NCBI GenBank assembly: GCA_022450525.1
Contig: JAKUQA010000010.1
Coordinates: forward strand, 1 to 51,553
Direction: 5' to 3'
DNA from: Dehalococcoidia bacterium
Lineage (GTDB): Bacteria; Chloroflexota; Dehalococcoidia; Lucifugimonadales; UBA6952
DNA: 51,553 nucleotides
Below are positions 37,807-46,523 of this stretch, piece by piece. Under the pieces are notes generated by a model, which saw only the letters and a program-made list of their open reading frames with translations, did not search any database and had not been told where the DNA came from. Each line of letters opens with the position of its first letter. Position 1 is the first letter of the stretch. Both the position numbers and the translations under genes were made by a program.

Positions 37807-37977
37807 ATGGCAAAAAAAGGCGGAGAAGCGCGCACTTTAATAACCTTGGGTTGTACTGAGTGTCGTGATAGGACGTATTCTACTTCGAAAAATAGGCGAA
37901 ATGATCCTAATAGGATTGAAATGAGAAAGTATTGTCCTCGATGTCGATCACATCAACTGTATCGAGAGGCTAGATAG
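37807..37977 (+). CDS. rpmG: Ribosomal protein L33 (zinc-binding form)
   Basis: This 56-residue protein is too short for most gene finders. It reads [19 protein letters not shown] at the start and ends with [16 protein letters not shown]. Cys16, Cys19, Cys43 and Cys46 make it the zinc-binding (C+) form of L33. It sits between tuf and secE, the usual place. Confidence 0.95.
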   Translation: MAKKGGEARTLITLGCTECRDRTYSTSKNRRNDPNRIEMRKYCPRCRSHQLYREAR

Positions 37978-37979
37978 AA

Positions 37980-38222
37980 GTGGCAAAAAATACAGTAAAG
38001 AGTGCTATTAGAAACTCTCCCACAAAATCGAGAAGTCCAAGATTTGGGGTATTCAGTTTTTTTGGAGAAGTTTTTAGTGAAATGAAAAAAGTTACATGGC
38101 CTTCACGTGAAGAAACAACACGACTAACCATGTTAGTTCTAGCAGTTTCTATAGCAATTGGGGCAATGTTGGGAGTTTTAGATTTCTTTTTCACGACTAT
38201 TTCAGATCAGGTTCTCTTTTAA
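37980..38222 (+). CDS. secE: Preprotein translocase subunit SecE
   Basis: This is an 80-residue protein with the SecE motif EMKKVTWPSREETTRLT followed by a single membrane span (about residues 50-72). It starts with GTG 2 nt after rpmG. SecE clamps the SecY channel. The rpmG-secE-nusG order is conserved. Confidence 0.95.
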   Translation: MAKNTVKSAIRNSPTKSRSPRFGVFSFFGEVFSEMKKVTWPSREETTRLTMLVLAVSIAIGAMLGVLDFFFTTISDQVLF

Positions 38223-38255
38223 ATAATTATGTCTAAAATTAAAGAATAATAGAAA

Positions 38256-38846
38256 ATGAATGATATAACAGACAATCAAATAGAAGAATCGACAGAGATC
38301 GATGATGGTCGCCGTTGGTATTTTGTCCATACCTATTCTGGTCAAGAAGAACGAGTTAAACGTAACCTAGAGCAGCGTATTGAAACTATGGATGTTGAAA
38401 ATAAGATATTTCAGGTACTTGTTCCTACTGAGGAAGTTGTTGAGATCCGGGAAGGTAAGAAAATACCTAAAAGATTGCGATTATATCCAGGTTATATAAT
38501 GGTTAATATGGCTTTAGATGATGATGCTTGGTTTGTTGTCCGCAATACACCAGGTGTGACTGGTTTTATATCTTCTGAGGATTCAGACCAAAATCGACCT
38601 AAGCCAGTACCTTTGGAAAAATGGGAAGTAGATAAAATTCTTGATATGATTGAGTCCAAAACGCCAACTACCAGATTTGGTATAGCAAAAGGAGAGTCCG
38701 TACGAATTACCGTTGGACCTTTCGCAGATTTTATTGGTGTAGTCGACGTTATAGATATGGATAAAGGAAAATTAAACGTTTTGGTTTCATTCTTTGGTAG
38801 AGAAACCCCTGTGGAATTAGATTTTTTACAGGTAGAAAAATTGTAG
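38256..38846 (+). CDS. nusG: Transcription antitermination factor NusG
   Basis: NusG (196 residues) links RNA polymerase to Rho or the ribosome. The NGN domain begins RRWYFVHTYSGQEERVKRNLEQRI and includes RLRLYPGYIMVNM, and the KOW domain has VRITVGPFADFIGVVDVIDM. Residues 1-16 before the domain are polar. The gene lies between secE and rplK. Confidence 0.96.
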   Translation: MNDITDNQIEESTEIDDGRRWYFVHTYSGQEERVKRNLEQRIETMDVENKIFQVLVPTEEVVEIREGKKIPKRLRLYPGYIMVNMALDDDAWFVVRNTPGVTGFISSEDSDQNRPKPVPLEKWEVDKILDMIESKTPTTRFGIAKGESVRITVGPFADFIGVVDVIDMDKGKLNVLVSFFGRETPVELDFLQVEKL

Positions 38847-38874
38847 TATAGATTTAATAAATTAGGATTAACAG

Positions 38875-39300
38875 ATGGCACAAAAAATATTAGCTTTAAT
38901 TAATTTACAATTACCTGCTGGGCAGGCAACCCCAGCTCCTCCAGTAGGCCCAGCTTTAGGTCAACATGGTGTTAATATTATGGCATTTGTCAAAGAATAT
39001 AATGCCAAAACTGCTTCTCAAGGTGGCACTATTATCCCAGCTCAGATAACTGTTTATGAAGATAGATCTTTCACTTTTATTACTAAAACTCCTCCTGCAT
39101 CTGAACTTTTGAGAAAAGCAGCTAAAATTTCTAAAGGAAGTGCATCTCCAAGAACTGATAAGGTTGCATCTCTATCAAGGTCCGCAATCAAAGAGATAGC
39201 TGAAAGTAAAATGTCTGATTTAAATGCAGCAGATATTGAATCTGCAATGAAGATTGTGGAAGGGTCTGCTAGAAGTATGGGAATTGAGGTTCGTGAATAA
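38875..39300 (+). CDS. rplK: Ribosomal protein L11
   Basis: L11 (141 residues) binds the GTPase centre of 23S rRNA. It contains [27 protein letters not shown] and the C-terminal RNA-binding region with [20 protein letters not shown] sequence. The N-terminal Ala-Pro-rich segment is typical. rplA follows after 2 nt. Confidence 0.97.
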   Translation: MAQKILALINLQLPAGQATPAPPVGPALGQHGVNIMAFVKEYNAKTASQGGTIIPAQITVYEDRSFTFITKTPPASELLRKAAKISKGSASPRTDKVASLSRSAIKEIAESKMSDLNAADIESAMKIVEGSARSMGIEVRE

Positions 39301-39302
39301 TT

Positions 39303-40016
39303 ATGGCTAAACAAAGTAAAAGATATACATCTGCTCAGTCTACTATTGATATTGAAAAACTTTACAATATCGAAGAGGCTGTAGGTCTAGTTAAATCTAA
39401 CGCAACAGCTAAATTTGATGAGACTGTTGAATTGCATGTTAAAACCAATGCTGATACTAGACATGCTGAACAATTAGTTAGAGGAGTGGTTTTATTACCA
39501 CATGGTTTGGGGAAAATCGTTAGAGTATTGGTGTTTGCACAAGCTGATGGAGCTATAGCAGCGAAAGACGCAGGAGCAGATTTTGTCGGAGCAGACGATC
39601 TTATTGAAAATATTGAAAAGGGTTGGTTGGATTTTGACACAGTAATTTCAACTCCAGAAATGATGGGTAAAGTAGGTAAATTAGGTAGAATACTAGGTCG
39701 TAAAGGTCTAATGCCCAACCCAAGAACTGGCACGGTAGTTCAATCCCAAGATTTAGGTAGAGCAGTAGACGAGGCCAAAAAAGGTAAAGTGGAAGTTAAA
39801 ATGGATAGGACTGCAGTAATTCATGTGGCCTTTGGTAAAGCTAGCTTTGAAGAATCTATGTTAGTGGATAATTTAAATACAGTTATGGATATGATAAGTC
39901 GTTCTCGGCCAGCAGCAGTTAAAGGTCAGTTTTTGAAGTCAGCTTATCTTACAAGTACAATGGGGCCAAGTATTGCTCTTGATGTAGCTGATCTATCATT
40001 AGTTAAAATGGAGTAG
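39303..40016 (+). CDS. rplA: Ribosomal protein L1
   Basis: L1 (237 residues) forms the L1 stalk and can repress its own mRNA. The conserved segment LGRILGRKGLMPNPRTGTVV and the start KRYTSAQSTIDIEKLYNIEEAV are present. After its stop comes a 168-nt leader before rplJ. Confidence 0.97.
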   Translation: MAKQSKRYTSAQSTIDIEKLYNIEEAVGLVKSNATAKFDETVELHVKTNADTRHAEQLVRGVVLLPHGLGKIVRVLVFAQADGAIAAKDAGADFVGADDLIENIEKGWLDFDTVISTPEMMGKVGKLGRILGRKGLMPNPRTGTVVQSQDLGRAVDEAKKGKVEVKMDRTAVIHVAFGKASFEESMLVDNLNTVMDMISRSRPAAVKGQFLKSAYLTSTMGPSIALDVADLSLVKME

Positions 40017-40019
40017 AAT

Positions 40020-40174
40020 CTGGACTTATTTTGAAGTACAGTATATACTGTCATTGTTTTAATAATTAAATAAATGCCAAAGACAGTGAGTGCTAAATTA
40101 GCTTAATTTCTCACCGAGGTTTTAGTATAAAAAAATTCTTTGTCTGTGGCTTTTTGGTTACAGACTTTTTTTTT
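40020..40174 (+). promoter_or_regulatory. L10 leader (attenuator for rplJL)
   Basis: The 168-nt gap before rplJ has no gene. GCCAAAGACA (40076-40085) can pair with TGTCTGTGGC (40141-40150) through nine of ten positions. The second strand is also the 5' arm of the terminator at 40142-40165, so the two structures exclude each other. This is the arrangement of the ribosomal L10 leader, where the L10(L12) complex binds the RNA and favours termination. The region also has a perfect palindrome, ACAGTATATACTGT, at 40038-40051. Confidence 0.7.
40142..40174 (+). terminator. Attenuator terminator hairpin before rplJ
   Basis: GTCTGTGGC (40142-40150) and GGTTACAGAC (40156-40165) form a stem of nine pairs (two G-T) around TTTTTG, followed by nine T residues (40166-40174). 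The rplJ ATG is only 11 nt beyond the T-run, with GAGGTG between. Confidence 0.8.
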
Positions 40175-40184
40175 GAGGTGATTT

Positions 40185-40718
40185 ATGCCAACAGTTAAAA
40201 AAATTGATACAGTTGAAAAACTAGCTGAAGATTTCAAAACTAGTAACGTAGCAATATCTACGAAAGTTACTGGTTTATCAGTAAATCAACTTAATTCACT
40301 TCGTGCTCATTTACGAACAAATGGTTTGAGTTACAAAGTGATAAAAAACACACTGGCAAATATAGCAGCAGAAAATGCAGGAAAGCCAGAGTTCAAAGAA
40401 TTATTAGATGGTCCTACTGGATTGGTTATTGGCCAAGGAGATCCAATAGAATCTCTAAAACTTTTAGTTTCATTTGTAAAAAGTAATGAACTGGATTTGT
40501 CAGTTTTTGCTATTGCTATGGATGGTCAAACTTACGATTCTACTCAAATTAATACATTAGTAAAACTCCCATCAAGAATTGAATTGATAGCTAAATTGGT
40601 AGGGATGTTAGCATCCCAACCTCAGCGTTTAGTAACGGCTCTTGCTGGGCCATCAACATCTATTGTTACGATTTTATCCAATGTTTTAAATCAAAAAAAA
40701 CTCGAAGAAAATAATTAA
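40185..40718 (+). CDS. rplJ: Ribosomal protein L10
   Basis: L10 (177 residues) anchors the L7/L12 stalk. The segment VNQLNSLRAHLRTNGLSYKVIKNTLANIA is conserved, and the C-terminal helix is where L12 dimers bind. It starts at ATG 40185 after GAGGTG. rplL follows after 24 nt. It likely represses its own leader. Confidence 0.95.
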   Translation: MPTVKKIDTVEKLAEDFKTSNVAISTKVTGLSVNQLNSLRAHLRTNGLSYKVIKNTLANIAAENAGKPEFKELLDGPTGLVIGQGDPIESLKLLVSFVKSNELDLSVFAIAMDGQTYDSTQINTLVKLPSRIELIAKLVGMLASQPQRLVTALAGPSTSIVTILSNVLNQKKLEENN

Positions 40719-40742
40719 TTAGATTAATAACTGGAGGGAACA

Positions 40743-41132
40743 ATGACTAAAGAAGAAATATTAGAAAGCATAAAAGGTTTAACAGTATTAGAATTGTCAG
40801 ATTTAGTAAAGGCTCTTGAAGAAGAGTTTGGAGTATCTGCTGCTCCAGTTGCTGTTGCTGCAGCACCTGCTGCTGCTGCTGCTGCGGGTGATGATGCTGC
40901 TTCCGATGGTGGAGGAGATAGTACCAGTTTTAAAGTAAGTATTACAGAAATTGGCGATCAAAAAATCAATGTTATTAAGGCCGTGAGAGAGGTCACAACC
41001 TTGGGTCTTAAAGAAGCAAAAGATTTAGTAGAGTCTGCACCTGCTGCTATTAAGGAAGATGCAAGTAAAGACGAAGCTGATGATATTAAAGCTAAGCTTG
41101 AAGAAGCTGGAGCTACTGTCACTGTAGAATAA
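40743..41132 (+). CDS. rplL: Ribosomal protein L7/L12
   Basis: The 129-residue protein has the N-terminal dimer domain ([23 protein letters not shown]), an Ala-rich hinge (residues 35-57) and the factor-binding C-terminal domain with [25 protein letters not shown]. It starts 4 nt after GGAGGGAAC. rpoB, which usually follows, is absent; an MFS transporter begins 25 nt later. Confidence 0.97.
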   Translation: MTKEEILESIKGLTVLELSDLVKALEEEFGVSAAPVAVAAAPAAAAAAGDDAASDGGGDSTSFKVSITEIGDQKINVIKAVREVTTLGLKEAKDLVESAPAAIKEDASKDEADDIKAKLEEAGATVTVE

Positions 41133-41157
41133 TAACCTAGTTATCGTAAGGTCTGTT

Positions 41158-42567
41158 ATGGAACCTAAATGGATGGTATTTGTAATAGTATCCTTTGGGA
41201 TGTTTGCTACAACTTTAGAAGGAACTATTGTTTTAGTTGTATATCCTGTTATCTCTGAATTTTTTAGTACTAGTGCATCGACCGTTGCCTGGATTGGAAT
41301 AGGGTACTTCTTATCATCCTGTAGCTTACTTATGACTATGGGTTGGCTTTGTGATTTGTGGGGTGGAAAAAAAGTTTATGTTTCAGGTACCATTATTTTT
41401 ACTTTGACATTATTTTTGATTTCTTTTTCTCAAAATGTTTATCACATAATATTGCTAAGAAGTTTACAAGGAATTGGTGCTGCTATGGTTATATCTAGTA
41501 GTACAGCTTTGATTGCTTCACAATTTTCTAGAGAAGAGCGGGGGAAAGTATTCGGCTTATCTGGGGCAGTTGTTGGTTTAGGCTTGGGCTTAGGACCTTT
41601 GATAGGTGGATTGCTAATTGATTTTATAGACTGGAAAGCTGTTTTTTACACACGTGTCCCTATATCAATTATTTGCCTTTTGTTGTCAGTAAAAATTATA
41701 GATCAAAATATTACAAAAAAAGATATTAAGCTCGATCTATTAGGTTCTTTATATTTATTTATTTTACTTGGGAGTTTACTTTTTGTAATAAGTCAGATAA
41801 ATATTCTCGGATATTTTTCACCATTAATAATTGTTAGTTTAATATTATTTGTTGTTTTTACTCCTATATTTATATATCAAGAACTGCATACAGAATTTCC
41901 TGTGGTACAAATAAATATGTTTAAAAACCCAGTATTTTTAGTTTCAATTATCACTTTATTATTAATATATCAATCTTGGAATACTATTGGATACATTACA
42001 CCATTTGTAACCACACACGGCATGGGATATAGTATTGTTTTTTCTGGCTTCTTATTAAGTATTTTTTCACTAGTGAGAATTGCTGTAGCTCCTATTGCAG
42101 GAAGACTTACTGATATTATTGGTTCAAAAATTCTCATTTTCTTCAGTGTAATATTATTAATAATTAGTTTGGTATTATTATCATTTGCAACAATGTATGG
42201 GGCGTCTTTAGAAATAGCATTGGTTTTAGCATTAGCTAGTATTGCATTTGGTCTTTTTGATCCAGCTAATAATACTGCTGTTGTTAATTCTGTACCACAA
42301 GATCGATTAGGTATGGCATCAGCTTCAATTGCTACAGCTAGGCAAACAGGTTTAGCAATAGGTATCGCTTTTTCTAGTGGTATTTTTGGATCTAGATTAG
42401 CTCATTATAATCAATCCTCTATACAAAATACTCAAGTTGAAAATATAAACCCTGATTTAGTTCTATTAGCTGCTAATGACACTATAATGTTAAGTGCTAT
42501 AGTTTGTGCGTTAACACTTTTTGTATTTGTTTTTTGGATAAAAGGTAATACTTCAAAGACTGTTTAG
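41158..42567 (+). CDS. MFS drug-efflux-type transporter (DHA2 family, 14 spans)
   Basis: The 469-residue protein has about 14 hydrophobic spans and resembles EmrB/QacA exporters. The MFS motif is present as GWLCDLWGGKKVYV after the second span, and GAVVGLGLGLGPLIGG is motif C of the antiporters (span 5). A drug or metabolite/proton antiport role is likely. The gene follows rplL with 25 nt and has no visible terminator between. It overlaps the sodX-like gene by 15 nt. Confidence 0.84.
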   Translation: MEPKWMVFVIVSFGMFATTLEGTIVLVVYPVISEFFSTSASTVAWIGIGYFLSSCSLLMTMGWLCDLWGGKKVYVSGTIIFTLTLFLISFSQNVYHIILLRSLQGIGAAMVISSSTALIASQFSREERGKVFGLSGAVVGLGLGLGPLIGGLLIDFIDWKAVFYTRVPISIICLLLSVKIIDQNITKKDIKLDLLGSLYLFILLGSLLFVISQINILGYFSPLIIVSLILFVVFTPIFIYQELHTEFPVVQINMFKNPVFLVSIITLLLIYQSWNTIGYITPFVTTHGMGYSIVFSGFLLSIFSLVRIAVAPIAGRLTDIIGSKILIFFSVILLIISLVLLSFATMYGASLEIALVLALASIAFGLFDPANNTAVVNSVPQDRLGMASASIATARQTGLAIGIAFSSGIFGSRLAHYNQSSIQNTQVENINPDLVLLAANDTIMLSAIVCALTLFVFVFWIKGNTSKTV

Positions 42568-42987
42568 TTTCCCCAAGGGCCATAATTTCAAAATAATCTT
42601 ATATTTTATCCAATCAATATTTATGGGGCCAAAGTTTTTACTGTCATAACTATCTATATAATTGTCTCCGAGTACAAACAATTCACTTTCATTATTGTAC
42701 CACTTAGAAGCACTCAATTTTTTACTATCGATATCATGGGATATAAATTTATTACCATTAATAATGATGTCAGAATCGGTAAATTCAATAAATTCAGATG
42801 GCAATCCTATTATCCTTTTTACATATAGTTTTTTAGGATTTGATGGGAGATTAAAACATATCAAATCATTGCGAAATAATTTCAAAGAATATTTTGCCAA
42901 AACTAAATCATTACTATTTAGACAAGGCGACATGCTTTGTCCATCAATTTTTAGTATTTTGTATTGTAAATATTTGTAAATATTCAA
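42553..42987 (-). CDS. sodX: Ni-SOD maturation protease, signal-peptidase-like
   Basis: The protein (144 residues) belongs to the S24/S26 family. It has GQSMSP with the nucleophile Ser18, LYVKRIIGLP with the general base Lys57, and GDNYIDSYDSKNFGPI as the C-terminal box. It lacks the membrane span of housekeeping signal peptidases at its N-terminus. In Ni-SOD bacteria a protease of this kind removes the SodN propeptide; sodN lies divergently 138 nt away. The gene symbol rests on this context. Confidence 0.85.
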   Translation of the reverse strand: MNIYKYLQYKILKIDGQSMSPCLNSNDLVLAKYSLKLFRNDLICFNLPSNPKKLYVKRIIGLPSEFIEFTDSDIIINGNKFISHDIDSKKLSASKWYNNESELFVLGDNYIDSYDSKNFGPINIDWIKYKIILKLWPLGKLNSL

Positions 42988-43125
42988 GATAAAATTAACT
43001 TTTTTTCAATTCCTTAGCAATATGAATAATATTCAAGAAAATGGTTTTTTGACAAGTTGATTAACCATCAGAGTTAGGGTAATCTAATTATATATTTACT
43101 TTATCTCAATATTTTAGGAGTGTGA

Positions 43126-43620
43126 ATGTTGATTTCTAAGAAGTTAGTAGAATTTTCAAAAATAGAGACTGCTTTTGCTCATTGTGACGTGCCTTGTGGA
43201 ATATATGATCCTCACTTAGCACAAGTTGCAGCTTTGACTACTATGCGAATGATTCAATTGATTGAAGCTGCTGAAGTGCCGTCTACCGATGCAGATCGAA
43301 CAAATTATGTTTCTCAATTAAGCAGATATGTATCAACTAAAGAGGAACATGCTGAATTATGCAAAAAAGAGATTCGGATTCTTTGGGCTGATTATTTTAG
43401 GCCTGAACACATAGAAAAATATCCTGAATTGCACGATACAGTTTTCAATGCTCTGAAAACAGCCTCAAAGGTGAGACAGACCAATGATACTCAAGCTCCT
43501 CATGATTTACTGAATGCAGTAAATCAAATAGCAACTATCTTTTGGGCTACTAAGGAGGTTAAAACATCAGTACAACCTTCTAGACAAGCAGTTGGTGGGG
43601 AGTTAGTACTACCTGCATAA
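43126..43620 (+). CDS. sodN: Nickel-containing superoxide dismutase
   Basis: SodN destroys superoxide using a nickel ion bound by the hook that starts at the mature N-terminus. The sequence HCDVPCGIYDP begins at His19, so an 18-residue propeptide must be cut. His1, Cys2 and Cys6 of the mature chain (His19, Cys20 and Cys24 here) are all present. The protein is 164 residues, normal for the family. The divergent gene encodes the likely protease. A terminator follows. I did not find a Nur-type box in the promoter region. Confidence 0.95.
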   Translation: MLISKKLVEFSKIETAFAHCDVPCGIYDPHLAQVAALTTMRMIQLIEAAEVPSTDADRTNYVSQLSRYVSTKEEHAELCKKEIRILWADYFRPEHIEKYPELHDTVFNALKTASKVRQTNDTQAPHDLLNAVNQIATIFWATKEVKTSVQPSRQAVGGELVLPA

Positions 43621-43644
43621 ATTAATATTAACAGAATAAAAACT

Positions 43645-43685
43645 AAAACTGGCTGTCATTTACTATTGTGGCCAGTTTTTGTTTT
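43645..43685 (+). terminator. Intrinsic terminator after sodN
   Basis: AAAACTGGC (43645-43653) and GCCAGTTTT (43671-43679) form a nine-pair stem with a loop of 17 nt, followed by T5-G-T4. Confidence 0.75.
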
Positions 43686-43709
43686 AGATAATAGTTAGCG
43701 GAGGTTAAA

Positions 43710-44711
43710 ATGGATAAGGTTAGATTGGGATATATTGGAGCTGGTAATTTTAGTCGAAATAAAATTCTTCCAAATTTTCAAGCCTTGGAAAATGTCGATC
43801 TAGTAGCTGTTTCAAATAGTTCAGAAGAATCTAGCCAAAAAGTACAGGAACAATTTGGGTTTTCAAGAATTGAAAAAAACTGGAGTAATATTTTAGAATC
43901 TAATGATATTGATGCTGTAGTAATTGGTACTCGAACAGATAAGCATTATGAAATGTCTATACCTGCTTTGAAAACCGGTAAACACGTTTTAGTTCTTAAT
44001 GCCATGACAAGGACAGTTACTGAAGCGAAAGAAATGCTTAGTGTTGCAAATGAAAACTCTCATTTGGTTTCATTAATTTATCCTGGTCAATTTTATGTAC
44101 AAGAAGATGCAATATTTAAGCGAATTTTAGATTCTGGGAAAATAGGGAAAATCCAACATATTATTGATTATTGGTATACACCTTTCTTTGGTTTAGGTAG
44201 CCAATTTGAAGTTATTAACAGAATTTTTGGTGATCAAGTTAGACTTTTTGCTAATCGGACAAGCTTTCAACAAGAATCGACTAATACAGATCATCATGGT
44301 AGATCAGTTCGTCCTGAATCTAACACTGTTTTGGCGCAAAGACAAGATGGATCATTGGTATCATATTTCCATTCCACAGTTGCAGGATCATCACAACATA
44401 GCAGAATAGAAGTATATGGTAGTGAAGGTGTTGTAGTATGTGGATCATTTCAAGATCATTCATACATAAAAATAGGTGGAACAAAGGATGAAAATTTAGA
44501 AGATGTTCTAATTGACACAGATTTGAAACCTTTATGGGATAATGGGGATAGTATACTAGTCGAAAAGAATTTTATTGAAGCAATTACTAGTAACCAAAAA
44601 CCTTCGAGTTCAATACCATTATTTAGCGATGGTTTGAAATTGTTAGAATTTGCTACTGCCTGGAAAGAATCTAATGATAATGGTGTATGGGTTGATTTAC
44701 CAAATCAATAA
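43710..44711 (+). CDS. Gfo/Idh/MocA-type oxidoreductase with altered EKP motif
   Basis: The protein has 333 residues. A Rossmann domain with GYIGAGNFSRNKILP is followed by DAVVIGTRTDKHYEMSIPALKTGKHVLVLNAM, where family members usually have GKHVLxEKPxA. Glu-Lys-Pro is replaced by Leu-Asn-Ala near residue 95, so the usual catalytic lysine is missing. The second domain is complete to its C-terminus. It may be a non-classical or non-enzymatic member. It starts after a GGAGG 6 nt upstream and precedes recN by 10 nt. Confidence 0.8.
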   Translation: MDKVRLGYIGAGNFSRNKILPNFQALENVDLVAVSNSSEESSQKVQEQFGFSRIEKNWSNILESNDIDAVVIGTRTDKHYEMSIPALKTGKHVLVLNAMTRTVTEAKEMLSVANENSHLVSLIYPGQFYVQEDAIFKRILDSGKIGKIQHIIDYWYTPFFGLGSQFEVINRIFGDQVRLFANRTSFQQESTNTDHHGRSVRPESNTVLAQRQDGSLVSYFHSTVAGSSQHSRIEVYGSEGVVVCGSFQDHSYIKIGGTKDENLEDVLIDTDLKPLWDNGDSILVEKNFIEAITSNQKPSSSIPLFSDGLKLLEFATAWKESNDNGVWVDLPNQ

Positions 44712-44721
44712 GTAAAAAAAT

Positions 44722-46455
44722 ATGCTGAAGTTATTACGAATAAAAAATTTAGCCAATATCTCTTCTATAGATCTTGAATTTGGAATAGGCTTTAATGTGC
44801 TAACCGGACAGACAGGTATAGGTAAGTCTGTAATTGTTCATGCTTTAGAGTTAATAGCTGGATCAAGAGTAGATTCAAATCTTGTAAAATCAGGACAAGA
44901 TTCAGCAGTAATCCAAGCTATCTTTGAACTTGATGAATCTTTATCAATAACCATAATAAATATTCTATCTTCTATAGGTGTTGATTATATATCAACGGAT
45001 AATTTGATAATTTCACGAGAATTAAATCGAGATGATAGAAATATCTGCAGAATAAATGGTGATATTATCCCATTACGCTCACTTAAACAAATTTCCGAAG
45101 TATTGTTAGACATTCATGGTCAATCGGATCATTTATCCATATTAAAAACAAGCAATCAACTTGATTTATTAGATGAATATGCTGGCTTAGTAAAAGAAAG
45201 AAATGGAATTGAGAAAATATACCTAGATCTCAATCAATGTTATAAGGATCTTGAAGATTTTTTTAACGAAGTGGATATATCTGAAGAATCTCTATTGGAA
45301 TTAAGAGAACAATATAATGAAATCGTAAACTCTTGTTTATTAGATAACGAAGATTCGATTCTTATGGATGAACAAAAAGAAATAAAAAATTTAGAATCTT
45401 TAAAAATATTATCTGATGAAGGATATAAAATTATATATGGAGACGATACGGGCAATAATTCATATTTAAATCAGATAACTAATCTTTCGAGTGAAATAAA
45501 CGCACTACATTTAGAAGACTCGGATTTGAATGATTTACAAAATCGTTTACTTTATATAACAAGTGAATTAGAAGATTTAGGTATGGCTTTTCGAAGATAC
45601 AGAGATAATTTGCAATACTCTGATAATCGATTGTCAGAAATTGAAGATCGTTTATCCTTAATTTTTAAATTAAAAAGACGATTTGGAAATGAAATATCAG
45701 AAATAATCCAATTCGCCGAATCACTAAAATCGAAATTAAATATGATTGAAGAAAAAAATAATTTTATTACATCGAAAAAGGATGTAATTTTAAACCTAGA
45801 AAAAGAAATATTGATTATGGCTTCAACAATTTCTAATAGAAGAATAAATGCCGCAAAAGAATTATCAAAAGCATTACATTCAGAACTCAGTGACTTATCA
45901 ATGAAAACTACAAACATAAAAATTTCAATTGATGATCTCCCATATCAAATTAACAATAATATAGAAGTAGATGACGAAAATCATGATAGATCTGTAATAT
46001 CACGAACGGGTAAGGATAAAGTGGAGTTTTTAATGTCGGAAGGGAATAATCCTTTTTTGTCACTAAATAATATTGTTTCGGGTGGAGAAGCTTCGCGGGT
46101 TATGCTAGGACTAAGAATTATTTTGTCTGAAATTGACAAAATACCTCTTATAGTATTTGATGAAATTGATTCAGGTGTTGGCGGTCGTTTAGGATTTATC
46201 TTAGGTACAAAATTTATAAAACTAAGTAAGAATAGACAAGTTTTTTGTATAACTCACCTTCCCCAAGTTGCCTCTTTTGCAGATCATCATATTCGATTAA
46301 ATCGTATTGATGACCAGGAATCTTTTGATATACAAGCTGAGGTTTTGAATGATTCTTCTAAGGTAGAAGAAATCTCTTCAATGTTGGGTAGTACTGGTAC
46401 TCAGGGCAGAAAGAGCGCTATAGAAATGTTAGAACTTGCGCAGAAAAACAAATAA
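44722..46455 (+). CDS. recN: DNA repair protein RecN
   Basis: The 577-residue SMC-like ATPase has Walker A GQTGIGKS near residue 30, a long coiled-coil middle (about residues 150-390), the signature VSGGEASRVMLGLR, and Walker B PLIVFDEIDSGVGGR followed by a His-rich switch (CITHLPQVAS). RecN helps hold broken DNA ends together. The start ATG 44722 is weakly supported by a purine-rich leader. The gene lies 10 nt after the Gfo/Idh gene. Confidence 0.94.
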   Translation: MLKLLRIKNLANISSIDLEFGIGFNVLTGQTGIGKSVIVHALELIAGSRVDSNLVKSGQDSAVIQAIFELDESLSITIINILSSIGVDYISTDNLIISRELNRDDRNICRINGDIIPLRSLKQISEVLLDIHGQSDHLSILKTSNQLDLLDEYAGLVKERNGIEKIYLDLNQCYKDLEDFFNEVDISEESLLELREQYNEIVNSCLLDNEDSILMDEQKEIKNLESLKILSDEGYKIIYGDDTGNNSYLNQITNLSSEINALHLEDSDLNDLQNRLLYITSELEDLGMAFRRYRDNLQYSDNRLSEIEDRLSLIFKLKRRFGNEISEIIQFAESLKSKLNMIEEKNNFITSKKDVILNLEKEILIMASTISNRRINAAKELSKALHSELSDLSMKTTNIKISIDDLPYQINNNIEVDDENHDRSVISRTGKDKVEFLMSEGNNPFLSLNNIVSGGEASRVMLGLRIILSEIDKIPLIVFDEIDSGVGGRLGFILGTKFIKLSKNRQVFCITHLPQVASFADHHIRLNRIDDQESFDIQAEVLNDSSKVEEISSMLGSTGTQGRKSAIEMLELAQKNK

Positions 46456-46523
46456 TCATGAAGATAAGCTATCGATAAAACCTTTGAATTGCATAGAAAT
46501 AATCTATCAGGTGTTATTAGCCC

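Noticed and set aside
40830..40910. GCT/GCA repeats as a microsatellite
   Set aside because: They encode the normal Ala-rich hinge of L7/L12.
43049..43085. TTGACA as a -35 for sodN
   Set aside because: No -10 with more than three matches lies at 16-18 nt; kept only as a comment.
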